Part shown: positions 35,686 to 44,435 of the stretch, piece after piece
How the letters are laid out: the number at the start of each line of letters is the position of its first letter
Numbering within the stretch: the stretch's first letter is position 1
From: DATFQI01 sp963831105
GTDB lineage: Bacteria > Actinomycetota > Thermoleophilia > Solirubrobacterales > Solirubrobacteraceae
DNA length: 64,000 bases
Direction: 5' to 3'
Assembly: GCA_963831105.1 (NCBI GenBank)
Contig: CAWHOS010000003.1
Coordinates: 1,054,001-1,118,000, forward strand
Program-made: the position numbers and the translations under genes
Notes under the pieces: generated by a model
Seen by the model: only the letters and a program-made list of their open reading frames with translations
The model's database searches: none
Told to the model about the DNA's origin: nothing

Positions 35686-37378
35686 TCACACGATCTTCCC
35701 CGGGTTGAGGTTGCGGCCGGGGTCGACGCCGTCGAACAGCGCGCGCAGCATCGCGGTGCCGGGGGCCGAGAGGTCCTGCTCGAGCCACTCGGCGTGCTCG
35801 GTCCCGACCGCGTGGTGGTGCGAGAGCGTCGCGCCGTTGTCGACGAACGCCTGCTGGATCGCCGACTTCACGAGCGCGTACTGATCGAGCGGGTCGCCGC
35901 CCGCCCGCGGCTCGAACGCGAAGGTGAAGTACAGGCACGCGCCCGCGTGGTAGGAGTGCGACAGGTGGCACATCACGTAGCCCTGCACGCGCAGGGCGGC
36001 GAACGCCTCGCGCGCGGCGGCCCGCACCGCGTCGTAGAGCGGCTGCAGCGCGCTCCACGGGGCCGCCGTCTCAGACACGTCGGCGAGCGTCCCGCGGTCG
36101 AGCAGGAAGTCGCGGATGTAGGGCGTGTCGAACTTCTTCTGGTCGTACAGCTCGCCCGGCGAGGCGCCGATGCAGACGCCGCCGTGGCGGCCGGCGATCT
36201 TCCCGGTCAGCTTGCGCTGGGCGGCGACGTGGCGCTCCGTCCCCTCGTAGCCGATGAACGAGAGGCACATCTCGCCGACGTCGAAGCCGCGCCGCCGCGA
36301 CAGGTAGGTCCGGAGCGCCGCCGACTTGAGCCGGTCGAGCGCCGTGGGGTGCTTGCGGGTGGCGAACGAGAAGCGGGTCTCGTAGGCGTCCGAGACGCGG
36401 GTGACCGAGGGGGCCGCCTCGCTGGCCGCGATGTCGCGCATCGCCGCCAGCGACTCCTCCCAGGTCGGGAACAGGTAGCCGAGGATGACCCGCTCGGCCG
36501 GCAGGCGGCGGACGTGCACGGTCGCCTCGGTGATCACCCCGAGCCGGCCCTCGCTGCCGAGCACCATCTCGCGCACGCTCGGGCCCGTCGAGGTCGCGGG
36601 CACCGGCCGCGTCGCCAGCAGCCCCGCCGGCGTGACCACGCGGACCGCCCGCGTGAGGTCGGCGATGTCGCCGTAGCGGTCGGACTGCATGCCCGACGAG
36701 CGCGTCGCGATCCAGCCGCCGAGCGTGGAGTGGGCGAAGGAGTCCGGGAAGTGCCCGAGCGTCCAGCCGCGCTCGGCGAGCTGGCGCTCGAGGTCCGGCC
36801 CGAGCACCCCCGCCTGCACGCGCGCGAGACGCGAGACCGGGTCGATGTCGAGCACCCGCGCGAGCCGGGAGAGGTCGAGCGACACGACCGGCCGCGTCTC
36901 CGCCGCGGGCGCCTCGAGGCTCCCGGAGATGCTCGTCCCGCCGCCGAACGGGATCAGCACCGCGTCGGCGTCGAGCACCGCCCGCACGACGGCCTCCACG
37001 CCGGCCTCGTCCGCGGGCCGCACGACGGCGTCGGGCAGCCGCCCGAGCTCGCCGCGGCGCTGGCGCACGAGATCGCGCAGGCTCTTGCCGCGCCCGTGCA
37101 CGACGCGGTCCTGCGCGTCGGTCGAGACCTCCCCGGCGCGCTCGAGCGCCGCGCGCAGCGCGCTCGGGCAGGCTCGGAGCGGGGACGTCGAGATCCTCGA
37201 ACGAGCGGACGGCGCCGCCCGCGCGGGTGACGTCGACGCCGAGCTCCTCGCGGATGAACGGCGCGAGCCCCGGCTTGTCCTCGTGGGTGAAGTCGACCCC
37301 GGGGTCGCCCCACCCCCACCACTTCATCGCCCGTGCGGCCGGGGAGCTCGGCGCACGGATCGGACTCGTCGCGGTCAT
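35686..37378 (-). CDS. alkylglycerone-phosphate synthase-like FAD enzyme, one frame break
   Basis: About 563 aa if repaired. From ATG 37378: MTATSPIRAPSSPAARAMKW, WGWGDPGVDFTH, then a break near 37162 (coding strand GAG[C]GCG, one extra C). It continues ALRAALERAGEVSTDAQDRV. FAD PCMH motif LIPFGGGTSISGSL, then GTLGHFPDSFAHSTLGGWIA-type segment, LGSEGRLGVITEA, and the AGPS signature MCHLSHSYHAGACLYFTF with C-terminal SHHHAVGTEH. AGPS swaps the acyl chain of acyl-DHAP for a fatty alcohol, making the ether bond. 1693 bases = 3n+1 fits one insertion. First gene of the trio. Confidence 0.85.
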
Positions 37379-37424
37379 CGGCGCATCATCGTGCTCCTAC
37401 CCGCGACGTGTCGTGAGCCTGCAT

Positions 37425-37462
37425 GCGCGCGGGCCGGGAGGTCGCCCTCCCGGCCCGCGCGC
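37425..37462 (-). terminator. 17-bp perfect GC hairpin after the M6 protease gene
   Basis: Arms 37425-37441 and 37446-37462 are perfectly complementary with a 4-base loop, 2 bases beyond the stop codon at 37465-37467. No T tract. Very stable; likely ends the protease transcript. Confidence 0.7.
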
Positions 37463-37464
37463 GG

Positions 37465-39834
37465 CTACTTCGTCGAGCTGATGCGGACCTTCATCGAGGT
37501 GCCGGACGCGCTCCGGACCTCCATCCGCACGCCGGCGTTGGGGACCTTCACGCCGACGTTCGGCTGCACCGCGTTCCAGTAGGAGCGCCGGTCGTCGAAC
37601 ACCGGCTGCGCCGCCTGGCCGCGGATGTAGCTCGCCTGGCCCGTCTCCTGCGCGTGCAGGGTGAACGAGTCGGCCTTCTCGAGCCCGAACGTCGAGTCGT
37701 AGGTCTGGACGCGGCCGCGCCACGGCTTGCCGTCGAGCCGGTAGATCGGCTCGGGGTGCGCGTCGACCGGCAGGATCTCGCCCTCGCCCGGGTGCTGGCT
37801 CTCGTTGTTGTCGGAGTACGACGTGTCCCAGTAGGAGACGAGCAGCCCGTCCTGGTACGGGAAGTGCTCGACCCAGTCGGGGCGGTCCGGGAAGCCGAAG
37901 TTGTACGGCCCGCTCCGCAGGTACTTGTCGTAGGAGACGTACTGGCGGTTGGACGCCACGTAGTAGTGGTCGAACAGCTGCGTGGAGGACTCGCCGACGG
38001 TGCGGAAGCCGTCCTTCGTCCATCCGTTGTCGCCCTGCTCGGCGTCGTCGGAGAAGACGGTCTGGCCACCCGAGGTGAGCACGATGTCGTCGGCGAACAA
38101 CCCCGCCGCCGCCTTCGTGTCCTGCCCCTGCTGGGCGGGATCGGTGCGGTAGTGCAACCGCAGCTTGACCGTCTTGCCGGCGAACGAGGAGAGGTCGAAC
38201 GTCGCCGGCACCCAGCCGTCGCTCTCGCCGTCGATGCCGTTGCCCTCCGCGGGCTTGGTGATCGAGCCGGCGACCGACTTGAAGCCGGTCCCGTCGTCGA
38301 CCTGCACGAACGCGTAGTCGCACGCGTCCTCCGCCTTCGGCCCGCAGTCCTCGATGTTCCAGTGGGCGTTGAACTTCAGCGTCGACGTACCCGTGCCGAG
38401 CGTCACCTGGCGGGTCAGGCTCGACTGGTAGTTGTCGGCCTGCCCGGACCACCACTGCTTGGCGCCCGAGGTCGGCTTGCCGTAGTCCGTGACGACGGGC
38501 CGCGTCTTGCCGAGCGGCACCACGACACCCTGCGCCTTTGCGCTGTTGTACTCGTGCGGGCCGAGGTCGAGCGTGCGCGCCGTCCCGGCGGGCACGACCT
38601 CGTAGTCGAGCCAGCCGAGCTGGAGCTTGTCCCACGCGCCGAGGTCGGCCGGGCGCGTGCCGATGCCCTGGTCCTCGGGGGCGGAGACGCGGCTCTGGCC
38701 CATCAGCGTCCACCAGTTGACCGCGTTGTCGCCGCCGGAGTCGTACTCGTCGGGCAGGCCGAGGTCGTGGCCGTACTCGTGCGCGAACACCGACAGGCCG
38801 CCGTTCTCAGGCTGGATCGTGTAGTCCGCAACCCATAGGCCGGTGTTGCCGACCGCCGTGCCGCCGTCCCTGTTGAACTCGGGGCCGTCGAGCCCGATCC
38901 GGTTCTGGAAGGCCTTCCAGCGGTGCGACCAGACGGCATCCTCGCCCTGCTGGGGGTCGCCGTCGGCCTGGTCGCCACCGGAGTGGACGATCTGGAAGTG
39001 ATCGATGTAGCCGTCGGCCTCGTTGAAGTTCCCGTCGTCGTCGTAGTCGTTGCGATCCCAGGTGTCATAGGACGCCAGGTCGGACTTGATGTCCGCGTCC
39101 GTCCGGCCGGCGGCCTTCTGGTCGGCGACCCACACGTCGATCGCGTCCTTGATCAGCGTCCACGTGTTCGAGCAGACGTTGCCCGCGCACGGGTAGCCGT
39201 TGCTGCGGCCGTAGCGCGCCTCGTTGAACTGGACCTTCACCCAGTCGGTGACGAGGCCGTCGACGCTGTAGCGGCCCGAGGACTGGCGCTCGTAGTACGT
39301 CTTGAGCGACTCCACGCCCTCGCCCTCGCCGAAGTACAGCTGCTTGTAGTGGTCGCGGCCGTAGTCCGCCTGCCAGACGGTCGAGTTGTCCTTGGCCCGG
39401 TCCGGCGCCGGGATCTTGTTGTGCAGCGGTCCGTTGAACGTCGCGGGGCCCGCGGTGTTCTTGTCGGTGTCCTGATCCGGGTACTCCGGGTGGCGCGTGT
39501 CGCCGAACTCGGCGAGCACGACGAAGATCTTGTCGGTCTTCTCGCGCGCGAGCTCGACGTACTGGTCCTCCCCGCCGGGGGCCTTGGTGTCGAGCTTGAC
39601 GACGGTGCTGGCGCCGCGCTTGGTCGGCTTCGCCTTGCCCGAGATCACCTGCTTGAGCGCCACCTCCCGCAGCGCCCGCCGCTTCTCCTCGGCCGCGTTG
39701 GGCAGCTCGTCGACGACGGCCGCGGTGGATGCGGTCGTGCCGCCGTCCGGTGGCGCGGCGCCCGCCGTCAGCGCGCCGGCACCGGTGATCGAAGCCGCGA
39801 GCGCAAGGCCCGCCAGCCCGTTGATGATTCTCAT
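37465..39834 (-). CDS. secreted M6 family (immune inhibitor A-like) metalloprotease
   Basis: 789 aa from ATG 39834, behind GGGAGGG. Signal peptide MRIINGLAGLALAASITGAG, a propeptide, then the M6 domain with zinc site HEYGHDLGLPDEYD (two His, Glu, Asp) near residue 370, preceded by WSHRW and VADYTIQPENG. The C-terminal third has MAM/beta-sandwich-like segments (LKLRLHYRTD-type) with calcium-binding-looking Asp clusters. Degrades extracellular protein. A TATCCT box lies about 75 bases upstream of the ATG. Confidence 0.92.
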   Translation of the reverse strand: MRIINGLAGLALAASITGAGALTAGAAPPDGGTTASTAAVVDELPNAAEEKRRALREVALKQVISGKAKPTKRGASTVVKLDTKAPGGEDQYVELAREKTDKIFVVLAEFGDTRHPEYPDQDTDKNTAGPATFNGPLHNKIPAPDRAKDNSTVWQADYGRDHYKQLYFGEGEGVESLKTYYERQSSGRYSVDGLVTDWVKVQFNEARYGRSNGYPCAGNVCSNTWTLIKDAIDVWVADQKAAGRTDADIKSDLASYDTWDRNDYDDDGNFNEADGYIDHFQIVHSGGDQADGDPQQGEDAVWSHRWKAFQNRIGLDGPEFNRDGGTAVGNTGLWVADYTIQPENGGLSVFAHEYGHDLGLPDEYDSGGDNAVNWWTLMGQSRVSAPEDQGIGTRPADLGAWDKLQLGWLDYEVVPAGTARTLDLGPHEYNSAKAQGVVVPLGKTRPVVTDYGKPTSGAKQWWSGQADNYQSSLTRQVTLGTGTSTLKFNAHWNIEDCGPKAEDACDYAFVQVDDGTGFKSVAGSITKPAEGNGIDGESDGWVPATFDLSSFAGKTVKLRLHYRTDPAQQGQDTKAAAGLFADDIVLTSGGQTVFSDDAEQGDNGWTKDGFRTVGESSTQLFDHYYVASNRQYVSYDKYLRSGPYNFGFPDRPDWVEHFPYQDGLLVSYWDTSYSDNNESQHPGEGEILPVDAHPEPIYRLDGKPWRGRVQTYDSTFGLEKADSFTLHAQETGQASYIRGQAAQPVFDDRRSYWNAVQPNVGVKVPNAGVRMEVRSASGTSMKVRISSTK

Positions 39835-40017
39835 GATCCGCCCTCCCGAGGCGTCGCTTCCCCTGCTGACCCAAGCCCCCTCCCCAGGGCGCTCCGGATC
39901 GAATGGGGCAGGATAGTCACCCATTCGGCGAACTCAATGGCCGAGGTCCGCAGTGAGACCTGGCACCGTGATGCATCGCACATCGAACCGGACCGGGATC
40001 GCAGATCTCACGCGACA

Positions 40018-41562
40018 ATGAGCCGCATGGAGGTTCGCCGAGACCTCGTGTGCATCCTCCGGCGCCGCGTGACCGCCGCCGGCTTTGTGATCAACCTGGC
40101 CGGGGCGCTCAGCCTCGCGGTCTACATGCTCGTCGTCTATCCGGCGCGCGACGCGGCCGGGATCCTCTCCGACCTGTGGGTCGGGTTCGGCGCCGTGACG
40201 CTCTACAACACCGTCGCCGGGCTGAGCGCGTATCGCACCGCGAGGCCCTGGTTCGAGGACATGGGGGCGTGGCTGACGAGCGGCGCCACGCCCACCGCCG
40301 AGCAGTGCCGGACGGTGCTCACGCTGCCCGCGCGCTACGCGCGCATGACGGCCGTGCGCTGGGCGCTCGGCATCGCGATCTTCGGGGCGGCCGAGCTGAC
40401 GGCCTCCGCGGCGCTGGCGAGGGAGGTCGCCGTCGGCGCCGCGCTCGCCGGGCTGACCGCCACGGCCGCGGTGTACCTGGCGGTCGAGTGGCTGATGCGG
40501 CCCGCCGTCGCCCTCGCGCTCGCCCGCGAGTCGCCGCCGGACGCGCGCTCGCTCGGGATCGGCCCGCGGCTGGTTCTGACCTGGGTGCTCTGCTCGGGCG
40601 TGCCGATCCTGATGCTCGCGCTGATCCCCGTCAGCCGCGACGTCGAGGATCCCGACGCGCTCGTGGCGCCGACGCTGTTCGCCGCCGGCATGGCGCTCGT
40701 GACCGGCCTCGTCGCGACGAAGCTCGCGACGGCCGCGGTGACCCGGCCGATCCGCGCGCTGCGGCGCGCGGTCGACGACGTCGCGGCCGGGGACCTCGCG
40801 GTGTCCGTCGCCGTCGACGACGGCAGCGAGGTCGGGCGCCTGCAGTCGGGCTTCAACACGATGGTGGACGGGCTGCGCGAGCGCGAGCGGATGCGCGACC
40901 TCTACGGCCGCCAGGTCGGGCCCGACGTCGCGCGCGCGGCGCTCGAGCAGGGCGCCGAGCTCGGCGGCCGGCGCGCCGAGATCTCCGCGCTCTTCATCGA
41001 CGTCATCGGCTCGACCGCGCTCGCCGAGCGCGAGGCTCCCGAGCGGGTCGTCGCGCTGCTCAACGACTTCTTCGCCGCGGTCGTCGAGGTCGTCGACGCC
41101 CACGGCGGGCTCGTGAACAAGTTCGAGGGCGACGCCGCGCTGTGCGTGTTCGGCGCGCCGCAGGCGCTCGAGGACCACGCGGGCCGCGCGCTCGCCGCCG
41201 CGCGCGGCCTGCAGCGCGCCGTCGGCGAGCTCGACGGCGGCCTGGAGGCGGCGATCGGCGTCGCGTCGGGGACCGTCGTGGCCGGCTGGGTCGGGGCCGA
41301 GACGCGCTTCGAGTACACCGTCGTCGGCGACGCGGTCAACGAGGCCGCGCGCCTCAGCGACGCCGCCAAGCGCCGGCCGGGCCGGATGCTCGCCTCCGCC
41401 GCGGCGCTCGAGCGCGCCGGCCGCTCGGAGGCCGCGCGCTGGCGCTTCGACGGCCGGCTGCGGCTGCGCGGGCGCAGCGCCCCGACCCGGCTCGCCGTGC
41501 CGGTCGGCGCCGCGCGGGCAGATATCCGACAGGCCAAGATCGCGAGCGGCCCCACCGGGTAG
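40018..41562 (+). CDS. membrane-bound class III adenylate cyclase
   Basis: 514 aa. About six membrane helices (residues 20-230), a HAMP linker (TRPIRALRRAVDDVAAGDLAV), then the cyclase domain (about 315-505). Metal Asp residues are in LFIDVIGSTA and FEGDAALCVFG; the substrate Lys is in NKFEGD; Asp in YTVVGDAVN favours ATP; Asn/Arg of NEAARLSDAAK stabilise the transition state. It should make cAMP in response to an unknown signal. ATG 40018 or 40027. No partner gene nearby. Confidence 0.92.
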   Translation: MSRMEVRRDLVCILRRRVTAAGFVINLAGALSLAVYMLVVYPARDAAGILSDLWVGFGAVTLYNTVAGLSAYRTARPWFEDMGAWLTSGATPTAEQCRTVLTLPARYARMTAVRWALGIAIFGAAELTASAALAREVAVGAALAGLTATAAVYLAVEWLMRPAVALALARESPPDARSLGIGPRLVLTWVLCSGVPILMLALIPVSRDVEDPDALVAPTLFAAGMALVTGLVATKLATAAVTRPIRALRRAVDDVAAGDLAVSVAVDDGSEVGRLQSGFNTMVDGLRERERMRDLYGRQVGPDVARAALEQGAELGGRRAEISALFIDVIGSTALAEREAPERVVALLNDFFAAVVEVVDAHGGLVNKFEGDAALCVFGAPQALEDHAGRALAAARGLQRAVGELDGGLEAAIGVASGTVVAGWVGAETRFEYTVVGDAVNEAARLSDAAKRRPGRMLASAAALERAGRSEAARWRFDGRLRLRGRSAPTRLAVPVGAARADIRQAKIASGPTG

Positions 41563-41595
41563 CCGACTGGCTCCAGCCAGCCAGGGAGGCCCCGC

Positions 41596-42495
41596 ATGAT
41601 CCTGCGCATCGACCGACTCCAGACGGAGTTGCCGCCGCCGTCCGACCCCGATCCCGCCGGCGCCGAAGCAGTCCAGGAGCTCATGGGCGGCCGCTTCGGC
41701 GAGATGTCGACGCTGATGAACTACACGTTCCAGTCGTTCAACTTCCGCGACCGCGCCGGCGCGCGCCCGTTCTACGACCTGCTCTCGAACATCGCCGCGG
41801 AGGAGTACGGCCACATCGAGCTCGTGGCCGCGACGATCAACACCATGCTCACGGGCTGCGGGGACGAGCAGGGCCCGGACACCACGCTCGCCGCCGCGCG
41901 CACGCTGCCCAACAAGCAGCACTTCATCCAGGGCGGCCTCGGCGCGCTCCCGCAGGACTCGCGCGGCATGCCGTGGACCGGCGATTACGTGTTCTCCTCG
42001 GGCGACCTGATCGAGGACCTCACGCACAACTTCTTCCTCGAGACCGGCGCCCGCAACAACAAGCTCAAGGTCTACGAGATGGTCGACCATCCGGCGGCGC
42101 GCGCGCTGACGGGCTACCTGCTCGTGCGCGGCGGCGTGCACCAGGTCGCCTACGCGCGGGCGGTCGAGAAGCTCACGGGCGCCGACCTCACGAAGCTGTT
42201 CCCGTCGCCGCGGATCCCGACGGACCTGATCCCCGAGTGCCAGCCGCACATCGAGCGCGGCGAGCACAAGCGGCTCTACCACTTCTCGGGCGCCGACTAC
42301 GCGGAGGCGGCCGCCGTCTTCACCGGCCCGCATCCCGAGACGGGCGAGGAGCTCGAGTTCGTCGACGACCCGCCGGAGGGCTTCGAGCCGAACGACCTGC
42401 CGCCGCAGCCGGCGGTGTTCGCGCCGGGCTACTCGCCCGAGGAGATCCGCGAGATCGCGGGCTCGCTGCGCGAGCGGGCCGGGCTGGCGGGCTGA
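41596..42495 (+). CDS. manganese catalase
   Basis: 299 aa, non-haem Mn catalase (KatN/YdbD type) that dismutates hydrogen peroxide. Ferritin-like di-metal core: EMSTLMNYTFQSFNFR, EEYGHIEL (Glu, His ligands), DLTHNFFLETGARNNKLKVY, and RGGVHQVAYARA. Long C-terminal tail as usual. ATG 41596 has GGGAGG 8 bases upstream; 33 bases after the cyclase stop. Confidence 0.93.
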   Translation: MILRIDRLQTELPPPSDPDPAGAEAVQELMGGRFGEMSTLMNYTFQSFNFRDRAGARPFYDLLSNIAAEEYGHIELVAATINTMLTGCGDEQGPDTTLAAARTLPNKQHFIQGGLGALPQDSRGMPWTGDYVFSSGDLIEDLTHNFFLETGARNNKLKVYEMVDHPAARALTGYLLVRGGVHQVAYARAVEKLTGADLTKLFPSPRIPTDLIPECQPHIERGEHKRLYHFSGADYAEAAAVFTGPHPETGEELEFVDDPPEGFEPNDLPPQPAVFAPGYSPEEIREIAGSLRERAGLAG

Positions 42496-42521
42496 ACCCG
42501 GGAGGCGGTACAAAGGGCGGC

Positions 42522-43106
42522 ATGGACGCCGCCCCCGCCACCGATCGCATCTCCTGGTTCCCGGTCCCCGAGGAGTCGGAGCTCCCCGAGGACCTCCAGG
42601 GGCTCTTCCGCGCCGCGCGCGAGCGGATCGGCTTCGTGCCGAACGTCTTCCGCACGTACGCCTACCGGCCCGAGCGGCTGTCGGCGTGGTTCTCGCACTT
42701 CCGGCTGCTGCACGAACAGACGCCCGGTTTGAGCGCGGCGGAGCGCGAGATGATCGCGGTCGTCGTCTCGATGGCCAACGGCTGCCTGTACTGCCTGGTC
42801 GCCCACGGCGCCGCGCTGCGCGAGGCGTGGGGCGACCCGGTGATGGCCGATCGGATCACGCTCGACTGGCGCCGTGCCGACGGGCTCACCGAGCGCCAGC
42901 GGGAGATCTGCGCGTTCGCCGAGAAGCTCACGCTGCGGCCCGTCGAGAACACGGAGGCCGACCTCGAGGCGCTGCGCGCCGCCGGCCTCACCGATCATGA
43001 CGCGTGGGACGTGATCGAGGTCGCCGCGATGTACAACTTCACCAACCGGCTGGCGCTCGCGACGGGGCAGATCCCCAATCCGGAGTACCACGCGCTGGCG
43101 CGCTAG
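42522..43106 (+). CDS. AhpD-like / peroxidase-related carboxymuconolactone decarboxylase family protein
   Basis: 194 aa. Redox motif CLYCLVAHG (Cys-x-x-Cys with downstream His) near 88-96, preceded by SAAEREMIAVVVSMANG, typical of the uncharacterised peroxidase-related (alkylhydroperoxidase D-like) group. AYRPERLSAWFSHFRLL is the N-terminal family block. It follows the Mn catalase by 26 bases, so an oxidative-stress unit is plausible. Confidence 0.9.
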   Translation: MDAAPATDRISWFPVPEESELPEDLQGLFRAARERIGFVPNVFRTYAYRPERLSAWFSHFRLLHEQTPGLSAAEREMIAVVVSMANGCLYCLVAHGAALREAWGDPVMADRITLDWRRADGLTERQREICAFAEKLTLRPVENTEADLEALRAAGLTDHDAWDVIEVAAMYNFTNRLALATGQIPNPEYHALAR

Positions 43107-43131
43107 CCGGAGCGGCGGCCCGGCCCGCGGA

Positions 43132-43137
43132 TAGGCT
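43132..43137 (+). promoter_or_regulatory. -10-like box TAGGCT, 10 bases before ATG 43148
   Basis: TANNNT hexamer close to the start codon, no ribosome site; likely leaderless. Confidence 0.45.
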
Positions 43138-43147
43138 CCGCGCCTCC

Positions 43148-44377
43148 ATGCGCATCCTCGTCCTCGGCGCCGGCGGCGTCGGAGCGGCCTTCGCCGCGAT
43201 CGCCCGCCGCCGCGACTTCTTCGACCACATGGTCCTCGCGGACCTCGACCCCGAGCGCGCCCGTGCCGCGATCGCCGGGCTCGACGACGGGCGCTTCACG
43301 GCGGCCGGGATCGACGCCAGCGACCGCCGCGCGATCGTCGAGCTCGCCCGCGCCGAGCGCGCCGACGTGATCCTCAACGCGTGCGACCCGCGGCTGAACC
43401 CGCCGATCTTCGAGGCCGCGCTCGAGGCCCGCTGCACCTATCTCGACATGGCGATGACGCTCTCGCGCCGCCATCCGGAGGAGCCCTACGAGCAGATCGG
43501 CGTGATGCTCGGCGACGAGCAGTTCGCGGTCGCGGAGGAGTGGGAGCGGGCCGGCCTGCTGGCGCTCGTCGGCATCGGCGTCGAGCCCGGGCTCTCCGAC
43601 GTCTTCGCCCGCTACGCGCAGGACCACCTGTTCTCCGAGATCGACGAGGTCGGGGTGCGCGACGGCGCCGACCTGGCCGTCGAGGGCCACGCGTTCGCGC
43701 CGACGTTCTCGATCTGGACGACGATCGAGGAGTGCCTGAACCCGCCGCTGATCTGGGAGCGCGAGCGCGGCTTCTACACGACCGCCCCGTTCTCGGAGCC
43801 CGAGGTGTTCGAGTTCCCCGAGGGCATCGGCCCCGTCGAGTGCGTGAACGTCGAGCACGAGGAGGTCGTGCTGATCCCGCGCCACGTCGACTGCAAGCGC
43901 GTCACGTTCAAGTACGGCCTCGGCGAGGAGTTCATCGGCGTGCTGCGCACGCTGCACCTGCTCGGGCTCGACTCCACGGAGCTGCTCGACGTGCGCGGCG
44001 TGAAGGTCGCGCCGCGCGACGTCGTCGCGGCGGCGCTGCCCGACCCCGCGACGCTCGGCGACCGGATGACCGGCCGCACCTGCGCGGGCACGCTCGTGAC
44101 CGGCACGGGCAAGGACGGCGAGCCGCGGGCGACGTACCTCTACCACGTGGCCGACAACGAGACGACGATGCGCACCGACGGCGCGCAGGCCGTCGTCTGG
44201 CAGACCGCGATCAACCCGGTCGCGGCGCTCGAGCTGCTCGCGAGCGGCGCCTGGTCGGGCGCCGGCGTGCTCGGCCCGGAGGCCTTCGACGCGGTGCCCT
44301 TCCTCGACAAGCTCGCCGAGCTCGGCTCGCCCCACGGCGTCGACGAGCGCGATCCCGCGAACCCGCTCTCGCGCTAG
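43148..44377 (+). CDS. saccharopine dehydrogenase family protein
   Basis: 409 aa. Rossmann motif LVLGAGGVGAAF (4-15), DLDPERARA, NACDPRLNPPIFEAAL and the family block GLLALVGIGVEPGLSDVFA. Belongs to the saccharopine dehydrogenase / carboxynorspermidine dehydrogenase group that reduces imines formed between keto acids and amines. The exact substrate cannot be told. Probably leaderless (box at 43132). Confidence 0.88.
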   Translation: MRILVLGAGGVGAAFAAIARRRDFFDHMVLADLDPERARAAIAGLDDGRFTAAGIDASDRRAIVELARAERADVILNACDPRLNPPIFEAALEARCTYLDMAMTLSRRHPEEPYEQIGVMLGDEQFAVAEEWERAGLLALVGIGVEPGLSDVFARYAQDHLFSEIDEVGVRDGADLAVEGHAFAPTFSIWTTIEECLNPPLIWERERGFYTTAPFSEPEVFEFPEGIGPVECVNVEHEEVVLIPRHVDCKRVTFKYGLGEEFIGVLRTLHLLGLDSTELLDVRGVKVAPRDVVAAALPDPATLGDRMTGRTCAGTLVTGTGKDGEPRATYLYHVADNETTMRTDGAQAVVWQTAINPVAALELLASGAWSGAGVLGPEAFDAVPFLDKLAELGSPHGVDERDPANPLSR

Positions 44378-44435
44378 GCTCCGCCGTAACGCCGCGCGGG
44401 AAGGCGCGGCCACGGACAGGGGGTTTCACCGATGC

